DNA from: Myxococcales bacterium
GTDB lineage: Bacteria > Myxococcota_A > Polyangia > Palsa-1104 > JAEUJZ01
Direction of reading: 5' to 3'
DNA: 64,000 nt
Assembly (NCBI GenBank): GCA_016794465.1
Contig: JAEUKA010000030.1
Location: 1-64,000 of the forward strand
The notes beneath the pieces are model-generated. The model was not told where the DNA came from. It did no database searches and saw only the letters and a list, made by a program, of their open reading frames with translations. Positions 15,566-24,397 of the stretch are shown here, piece by piece. The position numbers were made by a program, and so were the translations under genes. How positions within the stretch are numbered: position 1 is the first letter of the stretch; every line of letters begins with the position of its first letter.

Positions 15566-17389
15566 ATGGAACCCGACTCGTCGCCTGACTTGGAGTTTCT
15601 TGCGCAGGTGCGGCGTGCGCACCGACTTGTGTATGCGCTGATTGCGGGGTGGGCGCTGCTGCTGGCGGCGATCGCGCTGTGGCCGGCGCTTTCGCAGGGC
15701 GGTAGCTGGTCGAGCCGCTACGACTGGCGCTACTTCGAGACGATGACCGAGCTGGCCCGCCGAACGGTGCTCTGGTATCGCGAGGTGCCGCTGTGGAATC
15801 CCTACTCGTGCGGGGGCGAGGTCGGGCTGGCCAACCCGCAGTCAATGGACGGAGCACCGACGTTTCTGCTGGTGCTGCTCTTCGGGACGCCGTGGGGCCT
15901 GAAGCTGGGGATGCTGCTCTATCTGGCGCTTGGCATCTTTGGGACGGCGCTGCTGGCACGGCGGCTCGACCTGGGCTGGACGGGATCGGTGGTGGCGGGC
16001 ACGAGCTACGGCCTGTCGGGCTACATGGCGCTGCACCTGTCGTCGGGTCACATCAACTTTGCCGGCGTCTCGCTGTATCCGCTGCTGCTCTACTGTTTTG
16101 TGCGGACGGTGGCCGATCGGCGCTGGCTGGTCGGGGCGGCAGCGGTCGCGGGCTGGATTGCGAGCCTGGGCGGGACGTTTACTCCGGCGATGGCAGGCGA
16201 GGTGCTGGTGCTGTGGGTGACCGCGATGGCGGTGCGACCGCTGCGCAATGAGCTGCCGGCCCGCACGCGGCTACGGGATACCGTGTCGCTGTATGGACTG
16301 CTGCTGGCGGTGGCACTTGGGGCGCTTTTGCTGTTCGCGTTTCGGATGCTGCCGACGCTCGAGTTCATCCTCGATCATCCCCGGCCCCTGTTTCGCCGCA
16401 CGCCGGACCTGACCCAGCTCAAGCAGGTGGTGTTCGATCTGTTTGCGTGGCGAGACTTTGGCCCGCTGCCTGGCCGCAAGTACTGGTCGCACGAGTACAC
16501 CGCGCGGATGCCCAACCTGATCTTGCCGCTGGTGGTGGCGCCGATTGGAGCGTGGCTGCTCGGGGAAGGTCGGCTGTTTCGCAGCGGGGCGACCCTGACC
16601 GGGCGGCTGGTGGCGCTCTCGGTGGTGTCGGTGCTGCTGTCGCTGGGGAACTTTTCACCGCTTTCGCCATGGTCGCTGCTCCAGAAGCTGCCGGTGCTGC
16701 GTGATCTGCGGGTGCCGTCCCGTCACTTGGTGCTGGCGGTGCTGTGGCTGTCGCTGCTGGGAGGGCAGGGCGCCGACTGGGTGATGTCGTGGCTGGCGCA
16801 GCGCACGCCGAGCCGCTGGCCGCAGCGCTTGGTTGGGGTGGCGCTGCTGCTGGGAACGGCGGTCGATGCGACGGTGTTCTTTTCTCACAGCTTTGCCGGC
16901 GTGTTCACGGTTCGCTTGGTGCTGCCCGAGTCGCCGGTGCCGTTCTTCCATGTCCAAGGTCACTGGAGCCAGATGCGCGAGCTGGAACTGCTCGGTCAAG
17001 GCGTGATGGGCTGTGATGAGGAAGCGCCGCTGCAGCGGGCCGAAAAGCTGGCGCTGGGAGACGTGGCGCAGGCCTGGCTGGTGGACCCAGCGATGGGGCA
17101 GATCCTGTCGTATCAGCACACTCCGAATCGGCGCGAGCTTCAGGTGGACGTGAAGCAGCCGGGGGCACGCGTCCTCCTCAACTCGAACTGGAATGAGCAC
17201 TGGAAAGCGTCGCCGCAGTCGGTGTCAATCGGCAAAGACCAAGGTCAGCTGGCGCTCGATCTGTCGCAGCTTCCGCCGGGTCAGCACCGGGTGACGGCGT
17301 ATTACCGGCCACGCTCGTTCTTGATTGGGCTGCTGCTGTCGATTGGATCGTGGCTGCTGGCACTGTGGTGGTGGCGCCGCGCCAGGTAG
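15566..17389 (+). CDS. YfhO-like polytopic membrane protein (probable GT-C glycosyltransferase)
   Basis: A 607-residue inner-membrane protein with about 12 hydrophobic helices and a C-terminal soluble beta domain. The loop after the first helix contains YDWRYFETMTELARR and VPLWNPYSCGGEVGLANPQS, as in YfhO/GT-C glycosyltransferases, where an acidic loop residue binds the lipid-linked sugar donor. A later segment (LQKLPVLRDLRVPSRHLVL) is also typical. The C-terminal part (about 530-580, ARVLLNSNWNEHWKAS) is a beta-rich extracytoplasmic domain, followed by a last membrane helix and a basic end. It probably transfers sugars from polyprenyl-phosphate donors outside the inner membrane. Its last 88 bp overlap the convergent TPR gene. 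Confidence 0.75.
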   Translation: MEPDSSPDLEFLAQVRRAHRLVYALIAGWALLLAAIALWPALSQGGSWSSRYDWRYFETMTELARRTVLWYREVPLWNPYSCGGEVGLANPQSMDGAPTFLLVLLFGTPWGLKLGMLLYLALGIFGTALLARRLDLGWTGSVVAGTSYGLSGYMALHLSSGHINFAGVSLYPLLLYCFVRTVADRRWLVGAAAVAGWIASLGGTFTPAMAGEVLVLWVTAMAVRPLRNELPARTRLRDTVSLYGLLLAVALGALLLFAFRMLPTLEFILDHPRPLFRRTPDLTQLKQVVFDLFAWRDFGPLPGRKYWSHEYTARMPNLILPLVVAPIGAWLLGEGRLFRSGATLTGRLVALSVVSVLLSLGNFSPLSPWSLLQKLPVLRDLRVPSRHLVLAVLWLSLLGGQGADWVMSWLAQRTPSRWPQRLVGVALLLGTAVDATVFFSHSFAGVFTVRLVLPESPVPFFHVQGHWSQMRELELLGQGVMGCDEEAPLQRAEKLALGDVAQAWLVDPAMGQILSYQHTPNRRELQVDVKQPGARVLLNSNWNEHWKASPQSVSIGKDQGQLALDLSQLPPGQHRVTAYYRPRSFLIGLLLSIGSWLLALWWWRRAR

Positions 17390-18234
17390 TGAGCCAACAG
17401 CGGCAGGGTCAGCGCCAGTCGCTCGCCACAGCGCTTCTGACACAGCGCGTGAAAGTTCTGGGCTGCCTCGTCATCGCCCAGCTTGTCAAAGCCCCACGCA
17501 CACAGCCCAAGCAGAGGTGGCGCATGCTCAGTGTCCAGCGCCAGCTGCGCCCGCTCCCACAGCGGTCCATCCAGAAACGGAATCTGCCCATCGCCCAGCG
17601 CCAGGTACAGCTCGGTCAGGTAGTAGTGCGCCCGCAGATAGTCGCCGCTTGGTGCGCCATGCAGATCCGCGAACGCGTGACGCGCCTCGGCCTGCTTGTG
17701 AAGCGAGACGAGCGCCCGCACCTCCTGATAGCGCGAGAGCTGAAGGAACTGCGGCTGCGGCGGATACTCCCCCGCGAACAGGCCGGTCGCCAGTCGGGCC
17801 TGGCGCAGCGCTTCGTCGTGCTGGCCGCGATGACTGGCCACGGTCGACAGCCGCAGGTGGGCGTGTCCTCGCACCGCTTCACTGCCCCACGGTGGCCGCA
17901 GACAGCGCAGCAGCAGCGCCTCGGCTTCATCCAGGCGCGCGACATGAATCAGCTGCGAGGCTTGCTCGAGCCAGCGCGTCACCAGCAGCCCATGACCCCA
18001 GGCCGCCGTTCCGACCAGGCTCAGCGCCAGCACCAGCGGGTCCCCCGACAGCAGCGAACAGACGCCGATGCCCGACAGGATGCTCAGCGCGCCATACACT
18101 GCCGCCCGCCCGGCATAGCGACGCAGCGGCGAGATCACCGCCCCTTGGGTATCGATCGCCACCAGCGCCCGCTCTTCCGCCGAGGGCTCCGCCGAGGAAG
18201 TCAGCTTGCGCGCGAGTTGCAGAGTAGCCGCCAT
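17302..18234 (-). CDS. TPR-like membrane protein (paralogue of the upstream gene)
   Basis: A 310-residue protein. A short cytoplasmic start is followed by a membrane hairpin (about residues 45-85: AVYGALSILSGIGVCSLL and LVLALSLVGTAAWGHGLLV). A helical TPR-like domain follows, with the repeat core ARLDEAEALLLRCL and later RGQHDEALRQARLAT. The layout and many residues match the 352-residue protein encoded 15 bp upstream (RLDEAEALLRRLL, RGEHAEALLQLRSA, LGLCAWGF versus LALCAWAY), so the two arose by duplication. The last 25 or so residues (HHHSASSHDPIDSSSPIKNE) have no counterpart in the paralogue and are read from the opposite strand of the YfhO gene. Confidence 0.72.
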   Translation of the reverse strand: MAATLQLARKLTSSAEPSAEERALVAIDTQGAVISPLRRYAGRAAVYGALSILSGIGVCSLLSGDPLVLALSLVGTAAWGHGLLVTRWLEQASQLIHVARLDEAEALLLRCLRPPWGSEAVRGHAHLRLSTVASHRGQHDEALRQARLATGLFAGEYPPQPQFLQLSRYQEVRALVSLHKQAEARHAFADLHGAPSGDYLRAHYYLTELYLALGDGQIPFLDGPLWERAQLALDTEHAPPLLGLCAWGFDKLGDDEAAQNFHALCQKRCGERLALTLPLLAHYLARRHHHSASSHDPIDSSSPIKNERGR

Positions 18235-18249
18235 CGTAGGTGTCTGCCC

Positions 18250-19308
18250 TTACGCCGCCGACTCGGCTGCGCTGCGGTTTTCGACCATCCACTTCCACAG
18301 CGGCGGCATGATCCGTCCCAGCGGCTCATTGTCGAGCCGATCGAGCGACTCCCGCAGAAGGTGCCACGCCATGTCGTGATCCGGCGTCCGGCCCCGCGTA
18401 TACGCCCACGCACACAGCGCCAGCAGCGCCGAGGACGCCGTGATCTTCAGCGCTCGCTCGGCCCGATCCCACAGCTCGCTTGGCGGCGGCGGCTCATCCC
18501 CGGCACAGAAGCGGACATACAGCTCGGTCGTCCAGTACTTGAGCAAGAGGTAGTCGCCCTGCTCGGTGCCGGTCATCGCCTGCAGCCGCTCGCGGGCTTC
18601 GTCCACCCGGCCCAGGTTGCACAGCGCAATCACCTCTCCGTACTGACACGAGCGCAGGTGCGGACTCTTGCGCCACGACTCTTGATACAGCCCAATCGCA
18701 CTGCGCAGCTGAAGCAGGGCCTCGGCATGCTCGCCCCGCCGCGTCGCCACCGCCCCCAGGTTGTGATGACACAGCGCCCGCAGCCGTCGCCCGAGCATCC
18801 GCCGCTTGAGCAGCCGCCGCAGCAGCGCCTCGGCCTCATCGAGCCGATCGTGGCTCGACAAAAGCGCCGCCTGGTTGATCCGCCGCGTCACCAGCAGGTT
18901 GCGCCCCACCAGCGAGCCGAACACCAGCGGAAACAGCAGCCCCATCACCCCCCACAGGTACGTATACAGCACGCTCCCGCCGACGAGGATGGTGGTCAGC
19001 ATGGCATACGACGCCGCCTGCATCATCCGGTACTGCGTCGGCGGCCTTACCCGGCCTTGGCTGTCGATGTAGACGAAGGTTCGCGGCCCCGCTTCCTCCA
19101 GCGTGCGCGCCAGCTGCATCGTCGGCACTTCCCGGGCTGGCCGCTCGATCGCCAGGTCCACTGCCTGCAGCAGCTCGGCTGACATCCGCTGCGGTGCCAG
19201 GGCCAGGCTCGCGTCTGTCTCCGCCGCGCTGCTTTCGCGGGTCGTGCTGGCCGGTTCCCGCTCAGCGAGCGGCTGGCCTGGGCTCGGGGAGACGTTCGCT
19301 TTTGCCAC
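18250..19308 (-). CDS. TPR-like membrane protein
   Basis: A 352-residue protein. The start is taken at GTG 19306-19308, just downstream of an AAAGAAG stretch; the frame is open further upstream into the tlpA-like gene but that part looks noncoding. A 100-residue cytoplasmic N-terminus precedes a membrane hairpin (about 100-145: ASYAMLTTILVGGSVLYTYL and WGVMGLLFPLVFGSLVG). A helical repeat domain follows (HDRLDEAEALLRRLLKRRML, RGEHAEALLQLRSAIGLY). It is the paralogue and operon partner of the gene at 17302-18234. It may be a scaffold for a membrane complex, possibly linked to the neighbouring YfhO-type transferase, but no direct evidence fixes a role. Confidence 0.7.
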   Translation of the reverse strand: MAKANVSPSPGQPLAEREPASTTRESSAAETDASLALAPQRMSAELLQAVDLAIERPAREVPTMQLARTLEEAGPRTFVYIDSQGRVRPPTQYRMMQAASYAMLTTILVGGSVLYTYLWGVMGLLFPLVFGSLVGRNLLVTRRINQAALLSSHDRLDEAEALLRRLLKRRMLGRRLRALCHHNLGAVATRRGEHAEALLQLRSAIGLYQESWRKSPHLRSCQYGEVIALCNLGRVDEARERLQAMTGTEQGDYLLLKYWTTELYVRFCAGDEPPPPSELWDRAERALKITASSALLALCAWAYTRGRTPDHDMAWHLLRESLDRLDNEPLGRIMPPLWKWMVENRSAAESAA

Positions 19309-19422
19309 TTCTTTGAGCCTACCACGCCTGCGCCCTTGGTTTCGACGCCGCTGTTTGTTCCCGCTGATTGCTGATCGCACCGAAGTCCAGTACCCTCGGC
19401 TGCCGGAGAATGGAGACCCCGC

Positions 19423-20052
19423 ATGCCCACCACAACCCCTGCCCCCGCCTGGTCGCCTAGCCAGCTCACTGCCTATGGGGTCGCCGGGCTCGTTACCTTG
19501 GCGCTCGCGCTGTACTTTGTGTTTGTGCTGCCCGATGCGGTGCGCCGAGGTCGGGAAGGGGTGCGGCGGACCCGCGAGGCGCCGTGCCTGGTGCTCAAGC
19601 CGACGCCGCAGAGTCCGCTGCTGGGCAAGCTGCCGCAGCCGGCGCCCGACTTTGCCTTGAAGACCCACGACGGCCAGGAGGTCAAGCTGTCGGCGCTGCG
19701 TGGGCGGGTGGTGCTGGTCAACCTGTGGGCGACGTGGTGTCCGACCTGTGCGGTGGAAGAGCCGTCGCTAGAGCGCCTCGCCACACAGCTGAAAGGGCAG
19801 CCGTTTTCGTTGCTGGCCGTCAGTGTCGATGAGAGCTGGGACTTGGTGCGGCAGCACTTTCCCCAGGGCTCGGGAATGACCGTGCTGCTCGACAAGGAAC
19901 GCAAGGTTGCGCAGGCCTACGGCACCGAGAAGTTCCCCGAGTCGTTCCTGATCGACCGCGACGGCAACATCCGCTACTTCATCGTCAGCGAACGCCAAGA
20001 GTGGCACACCCAAGAAGTCCGCACCTGCATCCAAGCCCTGATCGACGACTAG
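19423..20052 (+). CDS. TlpA/ResA-type membrane-anchored thioredoxin
   Basis: A 209-residue protein with one N-terminal signal anchor (about 17-37, YGVAGLVTLALALYFVFVL) and a periplasmic thioredoxin fold. The redox motif is WCPTC in VNLWATWCPTCAVEEPSL, typical of the TlpA/ResA branch. The cis-Pro region is KFPESFLIDRDG, and the fold opens with PAPDFALKTHDGQEVKLSALRG. Such proteins reduce disulfides in c-type cytochrome or cytochrome oxidase assembly, or in other exported proteins. No cytochrome maturation gene is adjacent, so the partner is unknown. The gene is divergent from the TPR gene pair, with a 114-bp spacer. Confidence 0.87.
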   Translation: MPTTTPAPAWSPSQLTAYGVAGLVTLALALYFVFVLPDAVRRGREGVRRTREAPCLVLKPTPQSPLLGKLPQPAPDFALKTHDGQEVKLSALRGRVVLVNLWATWCPTCAVEEPSLERLATQLKGQPFSLLAVSVDESWDLVRQHFPQGSGMTVLLDKERKVAQAYGTEKFPESFLIDRDGNIRYFIVSERQEWHTQEVRTCIQALIDD

Positions 20053-20060
20053 CCCCGGGC

Positions 20061-20112
20061 CTTGCGGCGCAAGTGAAGGGCTTGCGGCACAAGCGGGAGG
20101 CCTTGCGGCGGG
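20061..20112. repeat. Three short hairpin-forming direct repeats after the tlpA-like gene
   Basis: CTTGCGGCGCAAG (20061-20073), CTTGCGGCACAAG (20081-20093) and a half copy CTTGCGGCG (20102-20110) recur every 20-21 bases. Each full copy can fold as a small hairpin (CTTG paired with CAAG). They start nine bases after the stop codon. They may slow transcription or protect the mRNA 3' end, but no U tract follows. Confidence 0.45.
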
Positions 20113-20166
20113 CCGTACCCACAGCGGGCGTGCGTGGGGCGGGGGGTTTGGTAGACTGGCCAGACC

Positions 20167-20703
20167 ATGATCATTCACCTTCCCAAGATGACGCTGCGGC
20201 CGTTTTTGCGGACTGACGTGGAGTCGATTGCGCGGCACGCCAACAACCGCCGGGTGTGGCAGAACCTGCGGGACCAGTTTCCTCATCCGTACACCGGGCG
20301 CGATGCCGAGCGCTGGATCGAGCACGCGAGCGGGCTGCCGGAGCCGCAGGGGGTGTTCGCGATTGTCGTGGATGAGGTCGCGGTGGGCGGGATTGGCGCG
20401 CATCGGCTCGACAAAGATCCGGTCTATCGCGACACCGCCGAGCTGGGCTACTGGCTGGCCGAGCCGTACTGGGGACGGGGCCTGATGACCGAGGCGGTGC
20501 GAGCAGTGACGCGCTATGCCTTCGACGAGCTGGGGCTGTTTCGGCTGGAAGCGGGGGTGTTTGCCTGGAATGTCTCGTCGGCGCGGGTGCTGGAAAAGGC
20601 CGGCTATTCGTTCGAGGGGCGGCTGCGCAAGCAGGTCTACAAGGACGGGCAGCACTGTGACGTGTTGCTGTATTCGCGGCTGCGCACGGATGAGGTAGAG
20701 TAG
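20167..20703 (+). CDS. GNAT acetyltransferase, RimJ/RimL type
   Basis: A 178-residue N-acetyltransferase. The fold starts with [20 protein letters not shown]. The acetyl-CoA loop lies in the centre ([20 protein letters not shown]), where Q/R-x-x-G-x-G/A reads WGRGLM. The end [20 protein letters not shown] is the classical N-x-x-S-x-x-x-L-E-K-x-G-F motif of RimJ/RimL proteins. It probably acetylates protein N-termini or small amines. It precedes lysS by seven bases and is likely in the same transcript. Confidence 0.88.
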   Translation: MIIHLPKMTLRPFLRTDVESIARHANNRRVWQNLRDQFPHPYTGRDAERWIEHASGLPEPQGVFAIVVDEVAVGGIGAHRLDKDPVYRDTAELGYWLAEPYWGRGLMTEAVRAVTRYAFDELGLFRLEAGVFAWNVSSARVLEKAGYSFEGRLRKQVYKDGQHCDVLLYSRLRTDEVE

Positions 20704-20710
20704 GCGCCCC

Positions 20711-22345
20711 ATGAAGACCGCGCCTTCCCCTTCCCCTTCGACAGCCCCTTCCCCGCAGGCAGCTCCCGCCGGTAGTGACCACAGTGACCTCGAAGGACAG
20801 CTGCGCGAGCGCCGTCGCATCGTCGAGACGCTGCGGACCCAGGGTGTCAATCCGTTTGCCAACGACGCCCGCCCGACGCACCAGATCTTCGAGCTGCCCG
20901 CCGCCCGACCCGAGGACGTGGGCACGCTGCCGCTGGAGAGTGAGCTGCCCGCCGAGGCGCCTCGCTATGCCGTCGCGGGCCGACTGCTGCAAGTCAACGA
21001 GATGGGCAAGGCCAAGTTCCTGTTCATCCGAGGTGACCGGGGCGCAATGCTGCAGCTTTACCTGAAGGCGGACTCGGCGGAGGCGTTTGCGCTGTCGAAT
21101 CAGCTCGGGCTTGGGGACTTCGTGCTGGCTGCGGGGCCGCTGTTTCGGACTCGCAAGGACAAGCGGGCGCTGCGCATCGAGAGCCTGCGGCTGCTGAGCA
21201 AGGCGATTCGGCCTCTACCGGGCAAGGCGCTGCAAGACGGTCCGAAGGTGACGGACGAGGACTGGCGCTATCGGCAGCGCTACGCCGACATGATCGTACA
21301 TCCCGAGGTGGCGGAGGTGTTCCGCAAGCGGGCGACGATCGTGCGTGAGATTCGGCGCTTCTTCGATGAGCGAAACTACGTCGAGTGCGATACCCGGATG
21401 CTGCTGTCGACCAACGGTGGCGCGGCGGCCAAGCCGTTTCGGACCCACCACAACGCGCTCGACCTGGACCTGTATCTGCGGATTGCCACCGAGCTGGACT
21501 TGAAGCGGCTGGTGGTGGGCGGGCTCGATCGCGTCTACGAGATTGGCCGCATCTTCCGCAATGAAGGCCTGTCGCGCTTCCACAACCCCGAGTTCACTTC
21601 GATCGAGTTTTACGAGTCGTACGCGACCTACGAGAACCTGATGGACCTGACCGAGGAGCTGCTCGAGCGGGTCTGCACGGTGGTGAACGGCAGCTCGCAG
21701 ATTGACTACCAAGAGCACAAAGGGGTGCGGCTTTCGCGGCCTTTCCGACGGGCCACGATGCGGCAGCTGGTCAAAGAAGCGCGGCCCGATGCGCCGATTG
21801 CCGACGGACCTTGCACGGATGCCGAGTATGCGGCGCTGCCGGGATTCGCCAAGACGCTGCTCGGGGACAAGGCGCCGGCGGGCTATGGCCATGCGCTGGT
21901 CGCGCTGTTTGAAGAGCTGGTCGAAAAGACGCTGGTGCAGCCGACGTTTGTGACGCAGTTCCCGACGGAAGTATCGCCGCTGTCGCGCAAAAACGATGCC
22001 GACCCGCGCTTTGTCGACCGCTTCGAGCTGTTTGTGATTGGCAAAGAGCTGGCCAACGCGTTCTCGGAGCTGAACGATCCCGACGACCAGCGCGCGCGCT
22101 TTGCCGAGCAGGTGAGTGCCAAGGCCGGTGGCGAAGAAGAGGCGATGGACTACGACGAGGACTTCTGTCGCGCGCTCGAGTACGGCATGCCGCCGACGGC
22201 GGGCGAGGGCATTGGCATCGATCGGCTGGTGATGCTTTTGACCAACAGTGCCTCGATTCGCGACGTGATTCCGTTCCCGCAGCTGCGACCCGAGGTGGCC
22301 AGCGAGAGCGGGCCGGGAGGCAGTGGCGAGGGCGCGGCCAAGTGA
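20711..22345 (+). CDS. lysS: Lysyl-tRNA synthetase, class II
   Basis: This enzyme charges tRNA-Lys with lysine in the cytoplasm. The product is 544 residues, slightly longer than usual because of a Ser/Pro/Ala-rich N-terminus (about 1-25). The OB-fold anticodon domain (about 70-170) includes [20 protein letters not shown]. The class II core has motif 1 around [20 protein letters not shown], motif 2 [20 protein letters not shown], and motif 3 [20 protein letters not shown]. The amino-acid pocket segment [13 protein letters not shown] is intact. It is followed by a lipoprotein-release permease gene whose GTG start overlaps the lysS stop, an arrangement seen in several delta-type proteobacteria. 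Confidence 0.96.
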   Translation: MKTAPSPSPSTAPSPQAAPAGSDHSDLEGQLRERRRIVETLRTQGVNPFANDARPTHQIFELPAARPEDVGTLPLESELPAEAPRYAVAGRLLQVNEMGKAKFLFIRGDRGAMLQLYLKADSAEAFALSNQLGLGDFVLAAGPLFRTRKDKRALRIESLRLLSKAIRPLPGKALQDGPKVTDEDWRYRQRYADMIVHPEVAEVFRKRATIVREIRRFFDERNYVECDTRMLLSTNGGAAAKPFRTHHNALDLDLYLRIATELDLKRLVVGGLDRVYEIGRIFRNEGLSRFHNPEFTSIEFYESYATYENLMDLTEELLERVCTVVNGSSQIDYQEHKGVRLSRPFRRATMRQLVKEARPDAPIADGPCTDAEYAALPGFAKTLLGDKAPAGYGHALVALFEELVEKTLVQPTFVTQFPTEVSPLSRKNDADPRFVDRFELFVIGKELANAFSELNDPDDQRARFAEQVSAKAGGEEEAMDYDEDFCRALEYGMPPTAGEGIGIDRLVMLLTNSASIRDVIPFPQLRPEVASESGPGGSGEGAAK

Positions 22346-23979
22346 AGCTGTCGTTCGAGCTGCTCGTCGCGGCGCGGTATCTGCGGGCCGATCGGCCACC
22401 GGGAGCCCTCGATCACCTTCGCTGGGCGACGCTGGGGCTGATTGTGCTGACGGCGTCGGTGTTTGCCGGCTCCGAGCTGGTCGAGCACCTGCTGAAGGAT
22501 CACCTATCCGAGACGCTGTGGAACCTGCGCTCGCCGCTGCGGGGGGCCAAGTATCTGACGGTGCTGGTGACGGTGCTGGTGGGCTTCTTCATCGAGCTGA
22601 TTCGCCGGCTGACGATCTTTACGACCATCTCGACCTTTGGGCTGTTTCTGGGGACGGGCGCGCTGGTGACGGTGCTGTCGGTGATGTCGGGCTTCGAGCA
22701 GGACCTCAAGACCAAGATCCTCGGCACGCATGCCCACATGGTGGTGACGACGCCGGATCGCAGCTTTACCGACTATCGCGAGTCGCTGGCGAAGGTCGAA
22801 AAAATTCCCGGGGTGCAGGCGGCGTCGCCGTACCTGTCCAGTGAGGTGATGATCGCGAGTCAGTCGAACCTGGCCGGCGTGATCATCAAAGGCATCGATC
22901 CGCAGACGGTGGGCAAGGTCACCGAGCTGGTCAAAAACACCGAGGCGGGCTCGCTCGATCACCTGCTGCATCCCGACCAGATGGTGAGGCCAGCGAGCAC
23001 TCGGACGCTGAGCCCGGCAAGTGCAGTCCCCGACGGTGGCGCAGCAAGTCCCGACGGTGGAGCGGCAAGTCCCGACGGTGGCGCGGCAAGTCCCGATGGT
23101 GGAACAGCAAGTCCCGACGGTGGCGCGGCCGGTTCGGGCTCGCCGACGTTTGATCCAGTGGCGCAGAAGCCCAAGATTCAGGCGCCGCGCAAGGTGCTGC
23201 CGGGGCTGGCGATCGGTCGCGAGCTGGCCCGCAACCTGCGAGTCTTCGTCGGGGAAGATGTCAGCCTGGTGTCACCGATGGGCGATGTCGGGCCCACCGG
23301 ACCGATTCCCAAGAGCAAGCCGCATCGCATCGCAGCGGTGTTTTTTTCGGGGATGTATGAGTACGACAGCAAGTACGCCTACATGAACCTACCGGCGGCG
23401 CAGAAGTTCCTTGGGCTGGATGACGAGGTGACGGGGCTGGAGCTGAAGCTGGCCAATCCGGAGGCGACCGAGGTGGTGTCGGCGCAGCTGCGGGCGGCGC
23501 TCGGGCCGGGCTTTTTGGTGCAGGACTGGAAAGAGCTGAATCGGAGCCTGTTTGCGGCGCTGAAGCTGGAAAAGATCGCGATGTTTATCGCCTTGTGCTT
23601 CATCATCCTCGTCGCTGCGTTCTCGATTGTCTCGAACGGCATCATGCTGGTGATGGAAAAAGGCAAAGAGGTCGCGATCCTCAAGTCGATGGGCGCGTCG
23701 GATCGGGCGGTGCTGCGGGTGTTTGTGCTGCTCGGTGCGTATATGGGCCTGGTGGGGACGACGGCGGGGGTGCTGACGGGCGTGGCGACGTGCTGGGTGT
23801 TCGATCGCTTTGGGCTGCCGCTCGACACCGACGTGTACTACATCACCAAGCTGCCGGTGAAGGTCAGTCCGGGAGAGCTGTCGTCGGTGCTGCTGGCCTC
23901 GCTGGTGTTGACGCTCTTGGCGACGCTGTATCCGGCCTGGCAGGCGGCGCGGCTTCGTCCCGTGGATGCGCTGCGCTAG
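22342..23979 (+). CDS. LolC/LolE-type lipoprotein-releasing ABC permease
   Basis: This inner-membrane permease helps extract lipoproteins for transfer to the outer membrane. The GTG start at 22342 overlaps the lysS TGA (GTGA). The typical FtsX/LolCE layout is present: a first core helix ([20 protein letters not shown]), a large periplasmic domain, then three helices ([60 protein letters not shown]) ending in [11 protein letters not shown]. The motif [19 protein letters not shown] is typical of LolC/E. Two oddities: about 95 extra N-terminal residues with two hydrophobic stretches, and five PDGGAAS heptads in the periplasmic domain. At 545 residues it is about 130 longer than usual. No LolD ATPase gene is adjacent. 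Confidence 0.88.
   Translation: MKLSFELLVAARYLRADRPPGALDHLRWATLGLIVLTASVFAGSELVEHLLKDHLSETLWNLRSPLRGAKYLTVLVTVLVGFFIELIRRLTIFTTISTFGLFLGTGALVTVLSVMSGFEQDLKTKILGTHAHMVVTTPDRSFTDYRESLAKVEKIPGVQAASPYLSSEVMIASQSNLAGVIIKGIDPQTVGKVTELVKNTEAGSLDHLLHPDQMVRPASTRTLSPASAVPDGGAASPDGGAASPDGGAASPDGGTASPDGGAAGSGSPTFDPVAQKPKIQAPRKVLPGLAIGRELARNLRVFVGEDVSLVSPMGDVGPTGPIPKSKPHRIAAVFFSGMYEYDSKYAYMNLPAAQKFLGLDDEVTGLELKLANPEATEVVSAQLRAALGPGFLVQDWKELNRSLFAALKLEKIAMFIALCFIILVAAFSIVSNGIMLVMEKGKEVAILKSMGASDRAVLRVFVLLGAYMGLVGTTAGVLTGVATCWVFDRFGLPLDTDVYYITKLPVKVSPGELSSVLLASLVLTLLATLYPAWQAARLRPVDALR
23029..23133. repeat. Five 21-bp tandem repeats inside the Lol permease gene
   Basis: Five units of 21 bp at 23029-23049, 23050-23070, 23071-23091, 23092-23112 and 23113-23133 encode [28 protein letters not shown] and PDGGAAG. 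They differ at a few wobble positions. They insert a flexible hydrophilic stretch into the periplasmic domain and keep the frame. Confidence 0.92.
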
Positions 23980-24351
23980 CTAGGTGTCGGTTGGCTGAAA
24001 CCAGAGCTCGCAGCGGTAGCGGAAGGTCAGCTCCTCGCCTGCCGCAATGTCGCGTAGGGTCACCCACTCCATCTGTTGAGCGGAAACCAGGCGGCGCGGT
24101 GCGGTGTTCGGTGTCTCACTGTGATTGGCCATGCTGAGCAGCCCCAGCACCACCGCCTGATCGCGCTGTGGGTCGCTCGGGTCGCTCCAGGCAAACAGGT
24201 AGTCATCCACCTGCGTCTGGGCAATCAGCTCCTGCTCGTGCGGGGTCAGGGGCAGCGTCGCCGCACACTCGATGACCGTGTCCTTGGGGATTGCCGTGCG
24301 CGCAAAGACTCCCCGGCCACGACCGGGGCTGGGCTTGATCTCGATCAGCAT
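23980..24351 (-). CDS. Small SET-domain protein (putative protein lysine methyltransferase)
   Basis: A 123-residue protein consisting of a minimal SET domain. It has GRGVFARTAIPKDTVIE at the N-terminus, the S-adenosylmethionine/active-site segment SMANHSETPNT (canonical NH-S-x-x-PN), and AAGEELTFRY with the conserved Glu and Tyr near the end. The start is ATG 24351; upstream in-frame sequence overlaps lipA and is not needed. It lies last in the PDH operon, 46 bp after lipA. A role in methylating a PDH subunit would be pure speculation. Its TAG abuts the TAG of the convergent permease gene with no base between. Confidence 0.78.
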   Translation of the reverse strand: MLIEIKPSPGRGRGVFARTAIPKDTVIECAATLPLTPHEQELIAQTQVDDYLFAWSDPSDPQRDQAVVLGLLSMANHSETPNTAPRRLVSAQQMEWVTLRDIAAGEELTFRYRCELWFQPTDT

Positions 24352-24397
24352 GGGCGTACAGAGCTCTTTCGTTGCTGTGGTTGGGATGGGAACGCGC

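Noticed and set aside
17350..19182. 610-codon plus-strand frame opposite the two TPR genes
   Set aside because: It mirrors the minus-strand coding sequence and its composition is that of a shadow frame. The paralogy of the two minus-strand proteins supports the other strand.
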